Shown here: positions 23,780-35,548 of the stretch, piece after piece
Position numbering within the stretch: position 1 is the first letter of the stretch
Layout: the number at the start of each line of letters is the position of its first letter
Origin: Amblyomma americanum
Lineage: Eukaryota > Arthropoda > Arachnida > Ixodida > Ixodidae
Length of the DNA: 64,000 nt
Direction of reading: 5' to 3'
Assembly (NCBI RefSeq): GCF_052857255.1
Contig: NW_027526743.1
Coordinates: 1 to 64,000, forward strand
Program-made: the position numbers and the translations under genes
The notes under the pieces: model-generated
What the model saw: the letters and a program-made list of their open reading frames with translations, nothing else
Databases searched by the model: none
What the model was told of the DNA's origin: nothing

Positions 23780-24291
23780 AGTTTTGACGAGTATCACGTG
23801 GAACACTTGTAATACCGATGTGTTGTGATTTAGCTCGTTTCGGTCTAAAACAGCTTGTTTCGCTGTATTAAGCAAGAATACATGCTTTTCGCGCAGTTAT
23901 AAGAGAAAAAGTTTTGACGAGTATCACTTGGAACACTTGTAGTACCGATGTGTTGTGATTTAGCTCGTTTCGGTCTAAAACAACTTGATTCGCTGTATTA
24001 AGCAAGAATACATGCTTTTCGCGCAGTTATAAGAGAAAAAGTTTTGACGCGTATTAGAGAGACACTTGTAAAACCGATGTGTTGTGATTTAGCTCGTTTC
24101 GGTCTAAAACAGCTTGTTTCGTTGTATTAAGCAAGAATACATGCTTTTCGCGCAGTTATAAGAGAAAAAGTTTTGACGAGTATCACGTAGATACTTGTAA
24201 AACCGGTGTTCAGATTTAGCTCGTTTCGGTCTAAAACAGCTTGTTTCGTTGTATTAAGCACGAATACATGCTTTTCGCGCAGTTATAAGAG

Positions 24292-24329
24292 TATCACGAG
24301 TATCAAGAGTTATAAGAGTATCACGAGTA
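24292..24329 (+). repeat. 34-bp expansion, type B' (beta copy 2)
   Basis: Beta form (ATCAAGAG). Its distance from type A is 550 bp instead of 552 because of the 2-bp deletion near 24205. Confidence 0.9.
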
Positions 24330-25599
24330 AGTTTTGACGAGTATCACGTGGAACACTTGTAATACCGATGTGTTGTGATTTAGCTCGTTTCGGTCTAAAA
24401 CAGCTTGTTTCGCTGTATTAAGCAAGAATACATGCTTTTCGCGCAGTTATAAGAGAAAAAGTTTTGACGAGTATCACTTGGAACACTTGTAGTACCGATG
24501 TGTTGTGATTTAGCTCGTTTCGGTCTAAAACAACTTGATTCGCTGTATTAAGCAAGAATACATGCTTTTCGCGCAGTTATAAAAGAAAAAGTTTTGACGC
24601 GTATCAGAGGAACACTTGTAAAACCGATGTGTTGTGATTTAGCTCATTTCGGTCTAAAACAGCTTGTTTCGCTGTATTAAGCAAGAATACATGCTTTTCG
24701 CGCAGTTATAAGAGAAAAAGTTTTGACGAGTATCACGTGGATACTTGTAAAACCGATGTGTTCAGATTTAGCTCGTTTCGGTCTAAAACAGCTTGTTTCG
24801 CTGTATTAAGCAAGAATACATGCTTTTCGCGCAGTTATAAGAGAAAAAGTTTTGACGCGTATCAGAGGAACACTTGTAAAACCGATGTGTTGTGATTTAG
24901 CTCGTTTCGGTCTAAAACAGCTTGTTTCGCTGTATTAAGCAAGAATACATGCTTTTCGCGCAGTTATAAGAGAAAAAGTTTTGACGCGTATCAGAGGAAC
25001 ACTTGTAAAACCGATGTGTTGTGATTTAGCTCGTTTCGGTCTAAAACAGCTTGTTTCGCTGTATTAAGCAAGAATACATGCTTTTCGCGCAGTTATAAGA
25101 GAAAAAGTTTTGACGCCTATCAGAGGAACACTTGTAAAACCGATGTGTTCAGATTTAGCTCGTTTCGGTCTAAAACAGCTTGTTTCGTTGTATTAAGCAC
25201 GAATACATGCTTTACGCGCAGTTATAGAAGAAAAAGTTTTGACGCGTATCAGAGACACTTGTAAAACCGATGTGTTGTGATTTAGCTCGTTTCGGTCTAA
25301 AACAGCTTGTTTCGTTGTATTAAGCAAGAATACATGCTTTTCGCGCAGTTATAAGAGAAAAAGTTGACGAGTATTACGTGGATACTTGTAAAACCGATGT
25401 GTTCAGATTTAGCTCGTTTCGGTCTAAAACAGCTTGTTTCGTTGTATTAAGCACGAATACATGCTTTTCGCGCAGTTAAAAGAGAAAAAGTTTTGACGAG
25501 TATCACGTGGAACACTTGTAATACCGATGTGTTGTGATTTAGCTCGTTTCGGTCTAAAACAGCTTGTTTCGCTGTATTAGGCAAGAATACATGCTTTTC

Positions 25600-25858
25600 G
25601 CGCAGTTATAAGAGAAAAAGTTTTGACGAGTATCACTTGGAACACTTGTAGTACCGATGTGTTGTGATTTAGCTCGTTTCGGTCTAAAACAACTTGATTC
25701 GCTGTATTAAGCAAGAATACATGCTTTTCGCGCAGTTATAAGAGAAAAAGTTTTGACGCGTATTAGAGAGACACTTGTAAAACCGATGTGTTGTGATTTA
25801 GCTCGTTTCGGTCTAAAACAGCCTGTTTCGTAGTATTAAGCAAGAATACATGCTTTTC
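25600..25858 (+). repeat. Two junction monomers, second one a hybrid
   Basis: A CACTTGG/AACTTGATTCG monomer (25600-25729) is followed by a monomer (25730-25858) that begins as the ATTAGAGAG class and ends with TAGTATTAAGC, the tail of a different class (compare 9807-9935). The switch lies near 25821 and carries the rare variant GCCTGTTTCG. Beta resumes at its third monomer immediately afterwards. Confidence 0.85.
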
Positions 25859-26641
25859 GCGCAGTTATAAGAGAAAAAGTTTTGACGCGTATCAGAGGAA
25901 CACTTGTAAAACCTTTGTGTTGTGATTTAGCTCGTTTCGGTCTAAAACAGCTTGTTTCGCTGTATTAAGCAAGAATACATGCTTTTCGCGCAGTTATAAG
26001 AGAAAAAGTTTTGACGCGTGTCACAGGGACACTTGTAAAACCGATGTGTTCAGATTTAGCTCGTTTCGGTCTAAAACAACTTGTTTCGTTGTATTAAGCA
26101 CGAATACATGCTTTAGGCGCAGTTATAGAAGAAAAAGTTGACGCGTATTAGACACTTGTAAAACCGATGTGTTGTGATTTAGCTCGTTTCGGTCTAAAAC
26201 AGCTTGTTTCGTTGTATTAAGCAAGAATACATGCTTTTCGCGCAGTTATAAGAGAAAAAGTTTTGACGAGTATTACGTGGATACTTGTAAAACCGATGTG
26301 TTCAGATTTAGCTCGTTTCGGTCTAAAACAGCTTGTTTCGTTGTATTAAGCAAGAATACACGCTTTACGCGCAGTTATAGAAGAAAAAGTTTTGACGCGT
26401 ATCAGAGAGACACTTGTAAAACCGATGTGTTGTGATTTAGCTCGTTTCGGTCTAAAACAGCTTGTTTCGTTGTATTAAGCAAGAATACATGCTTTTCGCG
26501 CAGTTATAAGAGAAAAAGTTTTGACGAGTATCACGTGGATACTTGTAAAACCGATGTGTTCAGATTTAGCTCGTTTCGGTCTAAAACAGCTTGTTTCGTT
26601 GTATTAAGCACGAATACATGCTTTTCGCGCAGTTATAAGAG

Positions 26642-26679
26642 TATCACGATTATCACGAGTTATAAGAGTATCACGAGTA
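26642..26679 (+). repeat. 34-bp expansion, type A (beta copy 3)
   Basis: Offset 15,923 from beta copy 1. Confidence 0.9.
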
Positions 26680-27193
26680 AGTTTTGACGAGTATCACGTG
26701 GAACACTTGTAATACCGATGTGTTGTGATTTAGCTCGTTTCGGTCTAAAACAGCTTGTTTCGCTGTATTAAGCAAGAATACATGCTTTTCGCGCAGTTAT
26801 AAGAGAAAAAGTTTTGACGAGTATCACTTGGAACACTTGTAGTACCGATGTGTTGTGATTTAGCTCGTTTCGGTCTAAAACAACTTGATTCGCTGTATTA
26901 AGCAAGAATACATGCTTTTCGCGCAGTTATAAGAGAAAAAGTTTTGACGCGTATTAGAGAGACACTTGTAAAACCGATGTGTTGTGATTTAGCTCGTTTC
27001 GGTCTAAAACAGCTTGTTTCGTTGTATTAAGCAAGAATACATGCTTTTCGCGCAGTTATAAAAGAAAAAGTTTTGACGAGTATCACGTAGATACTTGTAA
27101 AACCGATGTGTTCAGATTTAGCTCGTTTCGGTCTAAAACAGCTTGTTTCGTTGTATTAAGCACGAATACATGCTTTTCGCGCAGTTAAAAGAG

Positions 27194-27231
27194 TATCACG
27201 AGTATCAAGAGTTATAAGAGTATCACGAGTA
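27194..27231 (+). repeat. 34-bp expansion, type B' (beta copy 3)
   Basis: Beta form; the lead-in reads GTTAAAAGAG instead of GTTATAAGAG, a private change. Confidence 0.9.
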
Positions 27232-29792
27232 AGTTTTGACGAGTATCACGTGGAACACTTGTAATACCGATGTGTTGTGATTTAGCTCGTTTCGGTCTAA
27301 AACAGCTTGTTTCGCTGTATTAAGCAAGAATACATGCTTTTCGCGCAGTTATAAGAGAAAAAGTTTTGACGAGTATCACTTGGAACACTTGTAGTACCGA
27401 TGTGTTGTGATTTAGCTCGTTTCGGTCTAAAACAACTTGATTCGCTGTATTAAGCAAGAATACATGCTTTTCGCGCAGTTATAAAAGAAAAAGTTTTGAC
27501 GCGTATCAGAGGAACACTTGTAAAACCGATGTGTTGTGATTTAGCTCATTTCGGTCTAAAACAGCTCGTTTCGCTGTATTAAGCAAGAATACATGCTTTT
27601 CGCGCAGTTATAAGAGAAAAAGTTTTGACGAGTATCACGTGGATACTTGTAAAACCGATGTGTTCAGATTTAGCTCGTTTCGGTCTAAAACAGCTTGTTT
27701 CGCTGTATTAAGCAAGAATACATGCTTTTCGCGCAGTTATAAGAGAAAAAGTTTTGACGCGTATCAGAGGAACACTTGTAAAACCGATGTGTTGTGATTT
27801 AGCTCGTTTCGGTCTAAAACAGCTTGTTTCGCTGTATTAAGCAAGAATACATGCTTTTCGCGCAGTTATAAGAGAAAAAGTTTTGACGCGTATCAGAGGA
27901 ACACTTGTAAAACCGATGTGTTGTGATTTAGCTCGTTTCGGTCTAAAACAGCTTGTTTCGCTGTATTAAGCAAGAATACATGCTTTTCGCGCAGTTATAA
28001 GAGAAAAAGTTTTGACGCCTATCAGAGGAACACTTGTAAAACCGATGTGTTCAGATTTAGCTCGTTTCGGTCTAAAACAGCTTGTTTCGTTGTATTAAGC
28101 ACGAATACATGCTTTACGCGCAGTTATAGAAGAAAAGGTTTTGACGCGTATCAGAGACACTTGTAAAACCGATGTGTTGTGATTTAGCTCGTTTCGGTCT
28201 AAAACAGCTTGTTTCGTTGTATTAAGCAAGAATACATGCTTTTCGCGCAGTTATAAGAGAAAAAGTTGACGAGTATCACGTGGATACTTGTAAAACCGAT
28301 GTGTTCAGATTTAGCTCGTTTCGGTCTAAAACAGCTTGTTTCGTTGTATTAAGCACGAATACATGCTTTTCGCGCAGTTAAAAGAGAAAAAGTTTTGACG
28401 AGTATCACGTGGAACACTTGTAATACCGATGTGTTGTGATTTAGCTCGTTTCGGTCTAAAACAGCTTGTTTCGCTGTATTAGGCAAGAATACATGCTTTT
28501 CGCGCAGTTATAGGAGAAAAAGTTTTGACGAGTATCACGTGGAACACTTGTAGTACCGATGTGTAGTGATTTAGCTCGTTTCGGTCTAAAACAACTTGAT
28601 TCGCTGTATTAAGCAAGAATACATGCTTTTCGCGCAGTTATAAGAGAAAAAGTTTTGACGAGTATCACGTGGATACTTGTAAAACCGATGTGTTCAGATT
28701 TAGCTCGTTTCGGTCTAAAACAGCTTGTTTCGTTGTATTAAGCAAGAATACATGCTTTTCGTGCAGTTATAAGAGAAAAAGTTTTGACGCGTATTAGAGA
28801 GACACTTGTAAAACCGATGTGTTGTGATTAGCTCGTTTCGGTCTAAAACAGCTTGTTTCGCTGTATTAAGCAAGAATACATGCTTTTCGCGCAGTTATAA
28901 AAGAAAAAGGTTTGACGCGTATCAGAGGAACACTTGTAAAACCGATGTGTTGTGATTTAGCTCGTTTCGGTCTAAAACAGCTTGTTTCGCTGTATTAAGC
29001 AAGAATACATGCTTTTCGCGCAGTTATAAAAGAAAAAGTTTTGACGAGTATCACTTGGAACACTTGTAGTACCGATGTGTTGTGATTTAGCTCGTTTCGG
29101 TCTAAAACAGCTTGTTTCGTTGTATTAAGCAAGAATACATGCTTTTCGCGCAGTTATAAGAGAAAAAGTTTTGACGCGTATTAGAGAGACACTTGTAAAA
29201 CCGATGTGTTGTGATTAGCTCGTTTCGGTCTAAAACAGCTTGTTTCGTTGTATTAAGCAAGAATACATGCTTTTCGCGCAGTTATAAGAGAAAAAGTTTT
29301 GACGAGTATCACGTGGATACTTGTAAAACCGATGTGTTTAGATTTACCTCGTTTCGGTCAAAAACAGCTTGTTTCGTTGTATTAAGCACGAATACATGCT
29401 TTTCGCGCAGTTAAAAGAGAAAAAGTTTTGACGAGTATCACGTGGAACACTTGTAGTACCGATGTGTTGTGATTTAGCTCATTTCGGTCTAAAACAGCTT
29501 GTTTCGCTGTATTAAGCAAGAATACATGCTTTTCGCGCAGTTATAAGAGAAAAAGTTTTGACGCGTGTCACAGGGACACTTGTGAAACCGATGTGTTCAG
29601 ATTTAGCTCGTTTCGGTCTGAAACAGCTTGTTTCGTTGTATTAAGCACGAATACATGCTTTTCGCGCAGTTCTAAGAGAAAAAGTTTAGACGCGTATCAG
29701 AGGAACACTTGTAAAACCGATGTGTTGTGATTTAGCTCGTTTCGGTCTAAAACAGCTTGTTTCGCTGTATTAAGCAAGAATACATGCTTTTC

Positions 29793-31838
29793 GCGCAGTT
29801 ATAGGAGAAAAAGTTTTGACGCGTATCAGAGGAACACTTGTAAAACCGATGTGTTGTGATTTAGCTCGTTTCGGTCTAAAACAGCTTGTTTCGCTGTATT
29901 AAGCAAGAATACATGCTTTTCGCGCAGTTATAAGAGAAAAAGTTTTGACGCGTATCAGAGGAACACTTGTAAAACCGATGTGTTCAGATTTAGCTCGTTT
30001 CGGTCTAAAACAGCTTGTTTCGTTGTATTAAGCACGAATACATGCTTTACGCGCAGTTATAGAAGAAAAAGTTTTGACGCGTATCAGAGACGTAAAACCG
30101 ATGTGTTGTGATTTAGCTCGTTTCGGTCTAAAACAGCTTGTTTCGTTGTATTAAGCAAGAATACATGCTTTTCGCGCAGTTATAAGAGAAAAAGTTTTGA
30201 GTATCACGTGGATACTTGTAAAACCGATGTGTTCAAATTTAGCTCGTTTCGGTCTAAAACAGCTTGTTTCGTTGTATTAAGCACGAATACATGCTTTTCG
30301 CGCAGTTATAAGAGAAAAAGTTTTGACGAGTATCACGTGGAACACTTGTAATACCGATGTGTTGTGATTTAGCTCGTTTCGGTTTAAAACAGCTTGTTTC
30401 GCTGTATTAAGCAAGAATACATGCTTTTCGCGCAGTTATAAGAGAAAAAGTTTTGACGCGTATCAGAGGAACACTTGTAAAACCGATGTGTTGTGATTTA
30501 GCTCATTTCGGTCTAAAACAGCTTGTTTCGCTGTATTAAGCAAGAATACATGCTTTTCGCGCAGTTATAAGAGAAAAAGTTTTGAAGCGTGTCACAGGGA
30601 CACTTGTAAAACCGATGTGTTCAGATTTAGCTCGTTTCGGTCTGAAACAGCTTCTTTCGTAGTAATAAGCAAGAATACATGCTTTTCGCGCAGTTATAAG
30701 AGAAAATGTTTTGACGCGTATCAGAGGAACACTTAAAACCTTTGTGTTGTGATTTAGCTCGTTTCGGTCTAAAACAGCTTGTTTCGCTGTAATAAGCAAG
30801 AATACATGCTTTTCGCGCAGTTATAAGAGAAAAAGTTTTGACGCGTATTAGAGAGACAGTTGTAAAACCGATGTTTTGTGATTTAGCTCGTTTCGGTCTA
30901 AAACAGCTTGTTTCGTTGTATTAAGCAAGAATACATGCTTTTCGCGCAGTTATAAGAGAAAAAGTTTTGAGTATCACGTGGATACTTGTAAAACCGATGT
31001 GTTCAGATTTAGCTCGTTTCGGTCTAAAACAGCTTGTTTCGTTGTATTAAGCACGAATACATGCTTTTCGCGCAGTTATAAGAGAAAAAGTTTTGACGAG
31101 TATCACGTGGAACACTTGTAATACCGATGTGTTGTGATTTAGCTCGTTTCGGTCTAAAACAGCTTGTTTCGCTGTATTAAGCAAGAATACATGCTTTTCG
31201 CGCAGTTATAAGAGAAAAAGTTTTGACGCGTATCAGAGGAACACTTGTAAAACCAATGTGTTGTGATTTAGCTCATTTAGGTCTAAAACAGCTTGTTTCG
31301 CTGTATTGAGCAAGAATACATGCTTTTCGCGCAGTTATAAGAGAAAAAGTTTTGACGCGTATCAGAGGAACACTTGTAAAACCGATGTGTTCAGATTTAG
31401 CTCGTTTCGGTCTAAAACAGCTTGTTTCGTTGTATTAAGCACGAATAAATGCTTTACGCGCAGTTATAGAAGAAAAAGTTTTGACGCGTATCAGAGACAC
31501 TTGTAAAACCGATGTGTTGTGATTTAGCTCGTTTCGGTCTAAAACAGCTTGTTTCGTTGTATTAAGCAAGAATACATGCTTTTCGCCCAGTTATAAGAGA
31601 AAAAGTTTTGACGCGTATCAGAGGAACACTTGTAAAACCTTTGTGTTGTGATTTAGCTCGTTTCGGTCTAAAATAGCTTGTTTCGCTGTATTAAGCAAGA
31701 GTACATGCTTTAGGCGCAGATATAGAAGAAAAAGTTTTGACGCGTATTAGACACTTGTAAAACCGATGTGTTGTGATTTAGCTCGTTTCGGTCTAAAACA
31801 GCTTGTTTCCTTGTATTAAGCAAGAATACATGCTTTTC
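29793..31838 (+). repeat. Satellite block rich in deletion monomers
   Basis: Sixteen monomers that follow beta copy 3. Signatures: CAGAGACGTAAAACC (loss of CACTT, near 30090); TTTTGAGTATCACG (4-bp loss, near 30197 and 30966); GAAGCGTGTCAC (near 30583); CAGCTTCTTTCG (near 30649); AACACTTAAAACC (near 30729); CCAATGTG with CATTTAGG (31253); and CACGAATAAATGC (near 31440). Most of this set recurs at 39.5-41.5 kb and 43.8-45.6 kb. The central run of 27989 to about 31.3 kb is therefore present three times. Confidence 0.85.
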
Positions 31839-32240
31839 GCGCAGTTATAAGAGAAAAAGTTTTGACGAGTATCACGTGGAGACTTGTAAAACCGATGTGT
31901 TCAGATTTAGCTCGTTTCGGTCTAAAACAGCTTGTTTCGTTGTATTAAGCAAGAATACACGCTTTACGCGCAGTTATAGAAGAAAAAGTTTTGACGCGTA
32001 TCAGAGAGACACTTGTAAAACCGATGTGTTGTGATTTAGCTCGTTTCGGTCTAAAACAGCTTGTTTCGTTGTATTAAGCAAGAATACATGCTTTTCGCGC
32101 AGTTATAAGAGAAAAAGTTTTGACGAGTATCACGTGGATACTTGTAAAACCGATGTGTTCAGATTTAGCTCGTTTCGGTCTAAAACAGCTTGTTTCGTTG
32201 TATTAAGCACGAATACATGCTTTTCGCGCAGTTATAAGAG

Positions 32241-32278
32241 TATCACGATTATCACGAGTTATAAGAGTATCACGAGTA
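32241..32278 (+). repeat. 34-bp expansion, type A (beta copy 4, first)
   Basis: Has no type B partner: the hybrid GCCTGTTTCGTAG monomer follows within three monomers and resets the order. Confidence 0.9.
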
Positions 32279-33431
32279 AGTTTTGACGAGTATCACGTGG
32301 AACACTTGTAATACCGATGTGTTGTGATTTAGCTCGTTTCGGTCTAAAACAGCTTGTTTCGCTGTATTAAGCAAGAATACATGCTTTTCGCGCAGTTATA
32401 AGAGAAAAAGTTTTGACGAGTATCACTTGGAACACTTGTAGTACCGATGTGTTGTGATTTAGCTCGTTTCGGTCTAAAACAACTTGATTCGCTGTATTAA
32501 GCAAGAATACATGCTTTTCGCGCAGTTATAAGAGAAAAAGTTTTGACGCGTATTAGAGAGACACTTGTAAAACCGATGTGTTGTGATTTAGCTCGTTTCG
32601 GTCTAAAACAGCCTGTTTCGTAGTATTAAGCAAGAATACATGCTTTTCGCGCAGTTATAAGAGAAAAAGTTTTGACGCGTATCAGAGGAACACTTGTAAA
32701 ACCTTTGTGTTGTGATTTAGCTCGTTTCGGTCTAAAACAGCTTGTTTCGCTGTATTAAGCAAGAATACATGCTTTTCGCGCAGTTATAAGAGAAAAAGTT
32801 TTGACGCGTGTCACAGGGACACTTGTAAAACCGATGTGTTCAGATTTAGCTCGTTTCGGTCTAAAACAACTTGTTTCGTTGTATTAAGCACGAATACATG
32901 CTTTAGGCGCAGTTATAGAAGAAAAAGTTGACGCGTATTAGACACTTGTAAAACCGATGTGTTGTGATTTAGCTCGTTTCGGTCTAAAACAGCTTGTTTC
33001 GTTGTATTAAGCAAGAATACATGCTTTTCGCGCAGTTATAAGAGAAAAAGTTTTGACGAGTATTACGTGGATACTTGTAAAACCGATGTGTTCAGATTTA
33101 GCTCGTTTCGGTCTAAAACAGCTTGTTTCGTTGTATTAAGCAAGAATACACGCTTTACGCGCAGTTATAGAAGAAAAAGTTTTGACGCGTATCAGAGAGA
33201 CACTTGTAAAACCGATGTGTTGTGATTTAGCTCGTTTCGGTCTAAAACAGCTTGTTTCGTTGTATTAAGCAAGAATACATGCTTTTCGCGCAGTTATAAG
33301 AGAAAAAGTTTTGACGAGTATCACGTGGATACTTGTAAAACCGATGTGTTCAGATTTAGCTCGTTTCGGTCTAAAACAGCTTGTTTCGTTGTATTAAGCA
33401 CGAATACATGCTTTTCGCGCAGTTATAAGAG

Positions 33432-33469
33432 TATCACGATTATCACGAGTTATAAGAGTATCACGAGTA
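33432..33469 (+). repeat. 34-bp expansion, type A (beta copy 4, second)
   Basis: Second type A, 1,191 bp after the previous one; this one keeps its type B' partner at 33985. Confidence 0.9.
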
Positions 33470-33984
33470 AGTTTTGACGAGTATCACGTGGAACACTTGT
33501 AATACCGATGTGTTGTGATTTAGCTCGTTTCGGTCTAAAACAGCTTGTTTCGCTGTATTAAGCAAGAATACATGCTTTTCGCGCAGTTATAAGAGAAAAA
33601 AGTTTTGACGAGTATCACTTGGAACACTTGTAGTACCCGATGTGTTGTGATTTAGCTCGTTCGGTCTAAAACAACTTGATTCGCTGTATTAAGCAAGAAT
33701 ACATGCTTTTCGCGCAGTTATAAGAGAAAAAGTTTTGACGCGTATTAGAGAGACACTTGTAAAACCGATGTGTTGTGATTAGCTCGTTTCGGTCTAAAAC
33801 AGCTTGTTTCGTTGTATTAAGCAAGAATACATGCTTTTCGCGCAGTTATAAAAGAAAAAGTTTTGACGAGTATCACGTAGATACTTGTAAAACCGATGTG
33901 TTCAGATTTAGCTCGTTTCGGTCTAAAAACAGCTTGTTTCGTTGTATTAAGCACGAATACATGCTTTTCGCGCAGTTATAAGAG

Positions 33985-34022
33985 TATCACGAGTATCAAG
34001 AGTTATAAGAGTATCACGAGTA
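33985..34022 (+). repeat. 34-bp expansion, type B' (beta copy 4)
   Basis: Beta form; the last type B element in the window. Confidence 0.9.
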
Positions 34023-35164
34023 AGTTTTGACGAGTATCACGTGGAACACTTGTAATACCGATGTGTTGTGATTTAGCTCGTTTCGGTCTAAAACAGCTTG
34101 TTTCGCTGTATTAAGCAAGAATACATGCTTTTCGCGCAAGTTATAAGAGAAAAAGTTTTGACGAGTATCACTTGGAACACTTGTAGTACCGATGTGTGTG
34201 ATTTAGCTCGTTTCGGTCTAAAACAACTTGATTCGCTGTATTAAGCAAGAATACATGCTTTTCGCGCAGTTATAAAAGAAAAAGTTTTGACGCGTATCAG
34301 AGGAACACTTGTAAAACCGATGTGTTGTGATTTAGCTCATTTCGGTCTAAAACAGCTCGTTTCGCTGTATTAAGCAAGAATACATGCTTTTCGCGCAGTT
34401 ATAGAGAAAAAAGTTTTGACGAGTATCACGTGGATACTTGTAAAACCGATGTGTTCAGATTTAGCTCGTTTCGGTCTAAAACAGCTTGTTTCGCTGTATT
34501 AAGCAAGAATACATGCTTTTCGCGCAGTTATAAGAGAAAAAGTTTTGACGCGTATCAGAGGAACACTTGTAAAACCGATGTGTTGTGATTTAGCTCGTTT
34601 CGGTCTAAAACAGCTTGTTTCGCTGTATTAAGCAAGAATACATGCTTTTCGCGCAGTTATAAGAGAAAAAGTTTTGACGCCTATCAGAGGAACACTTGTA
34701 AAACCGATGTGTTCAGATTTAGCTCGTTTCGGTCTAAAACAGCTTGTTTCGTTGTATTAAGCACGAATACATGCTTTACGCGCAGTTATAGAAGAAAAAG
34801 TTTTGACGCGTATCAGAGGACACTTGTAAAACCGATGTGTTGTGATTTAGCTCGTTTCGGTCTAAAACAGCTTGTTTCGTTGTATTAAGCAAGAATACAT
34901 GCTTTTCGCGCAGTTATAAGAGAAAAAGTTGACGAGTATCACGTGGATACTTGTAAAACCGATGTGTTCAGATTTAGCTCGTTTCGGTCTAAAACAGCTT
35001 GTTTCGTGTATTAAGCACGAATACATGCTTTTCGCGCAGTTAAAAGAGAAAAAGTTTTGACGAGTATCACGTGGAACACTTGTAATACCGATGTGTTGTG
35101 ATTTAGCTCGTTTCGGTCTAAAACAGCTTGTTTCGCTGTATTAGGCAAGAATACATGCTTTTTC

Positions 35165-35548
35165 GCGCAGTTATAAGAGAAAAAGTTTTGACGCGTATCA
35201 GAGGAACACTTGTAAAACCTTTGTGTTGTGATTTAGCTCGTTTGGTCTAAAACAGCTTGTTTCGCTCTATTAAGCAAGAATACATGCTTTTCGCGCAGTT
35301 ATAAGAAAAAGTTTTGACGCGTATTAGAGAGACACTTGTAAAACCGATGTGTTGTGATTTAGCTCGTTTCGGTCTAAAACAGCTTGTTTCGTTGTATTAA
35401 GCAAGAATACATGCTTTTCGCGCAGTTATAAGAGAAAAAGTTTTGACGAGTATCACGTGGATACTTGTAAAACCGATGTGTTCAGATTTAGCTCGTTTCG
35501 GTCTAAAACAGCTTGTTTCGTTGTATTAAGCACGAATACATGCTTTTC
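35165..35548 (+). repeat. Three alpha monomers (2-4) embedded in beta
   Basis: CCTTTGTG monomer ending CTCTATTAAGC, then the ATTAGAGAG monomer, then the CACGTGGATAC monomer: this is alpha monomers 2-4. The CTCTATTAAGC ending is an alpha marker not seen in beta. Upstream is the end of beta copy 4 (GTATTAGGCAAG); downstream beta restarts at its CCTTTGTG monomer. Single-base losses (CGTTTGGTC near 35240, TTATAAGAAAAAG near 35302) fall in the indel-rich zone. Confidence 0.78.

Larger units (their letters stand above)
22701..25599 (+). repeat. HOR beta, copy 2
   Basis: Matches 9678-12582 monomer by monomer (offset 13,023), including AGAGAGAAAG/TTTAGACACG at 22841 and expansion monomers at 23727 and 24277. 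A 2-bp deletion near 24205 (AAAACCGGTGTTC) and the lack of the 4-bp duplication present near 12508 are the visible length differences. It ends with the GTATTAGGCAAG monomer. Confidence 0.88.
25859..29792 (+). repeat. HOR beta, copy 3
   Basis: Matches 9936-13873 (offset 15,923, then 15,919) through expansion monomers at 26627 and 27179, the GACGCCTATC monomer (27989) and the TTTAGATTTACCTCG monomer (near 29338). Private markers useful for tracing descendants: CAGCTCGTTTCG near 27564 (also in the descendants near 34354 and 37207) and GCAGTTAAAAGAG before the second expansion (27181). Confidence 0.88.
31839..35164 (+). repeat. HOR beta, copy 4, with internal partial duplication
   Basis: Six beta monomers (31839 to about 32610) recur 1,191 bp later (33030 to about 33800), each with a first-type expansion (32226 and 33417). 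The first ends in the hybrid GCCTGTTTCGTAG monomer (32611, 6,790 bp after the one at 25821). From 32649 the order parallels 25859 onward at the same offset until about 34.6 kb, where one of two tandem CAGAGGAAC monomers is missing. Small indels become frequent from about 33.6 kb. Confidence 0.82.
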
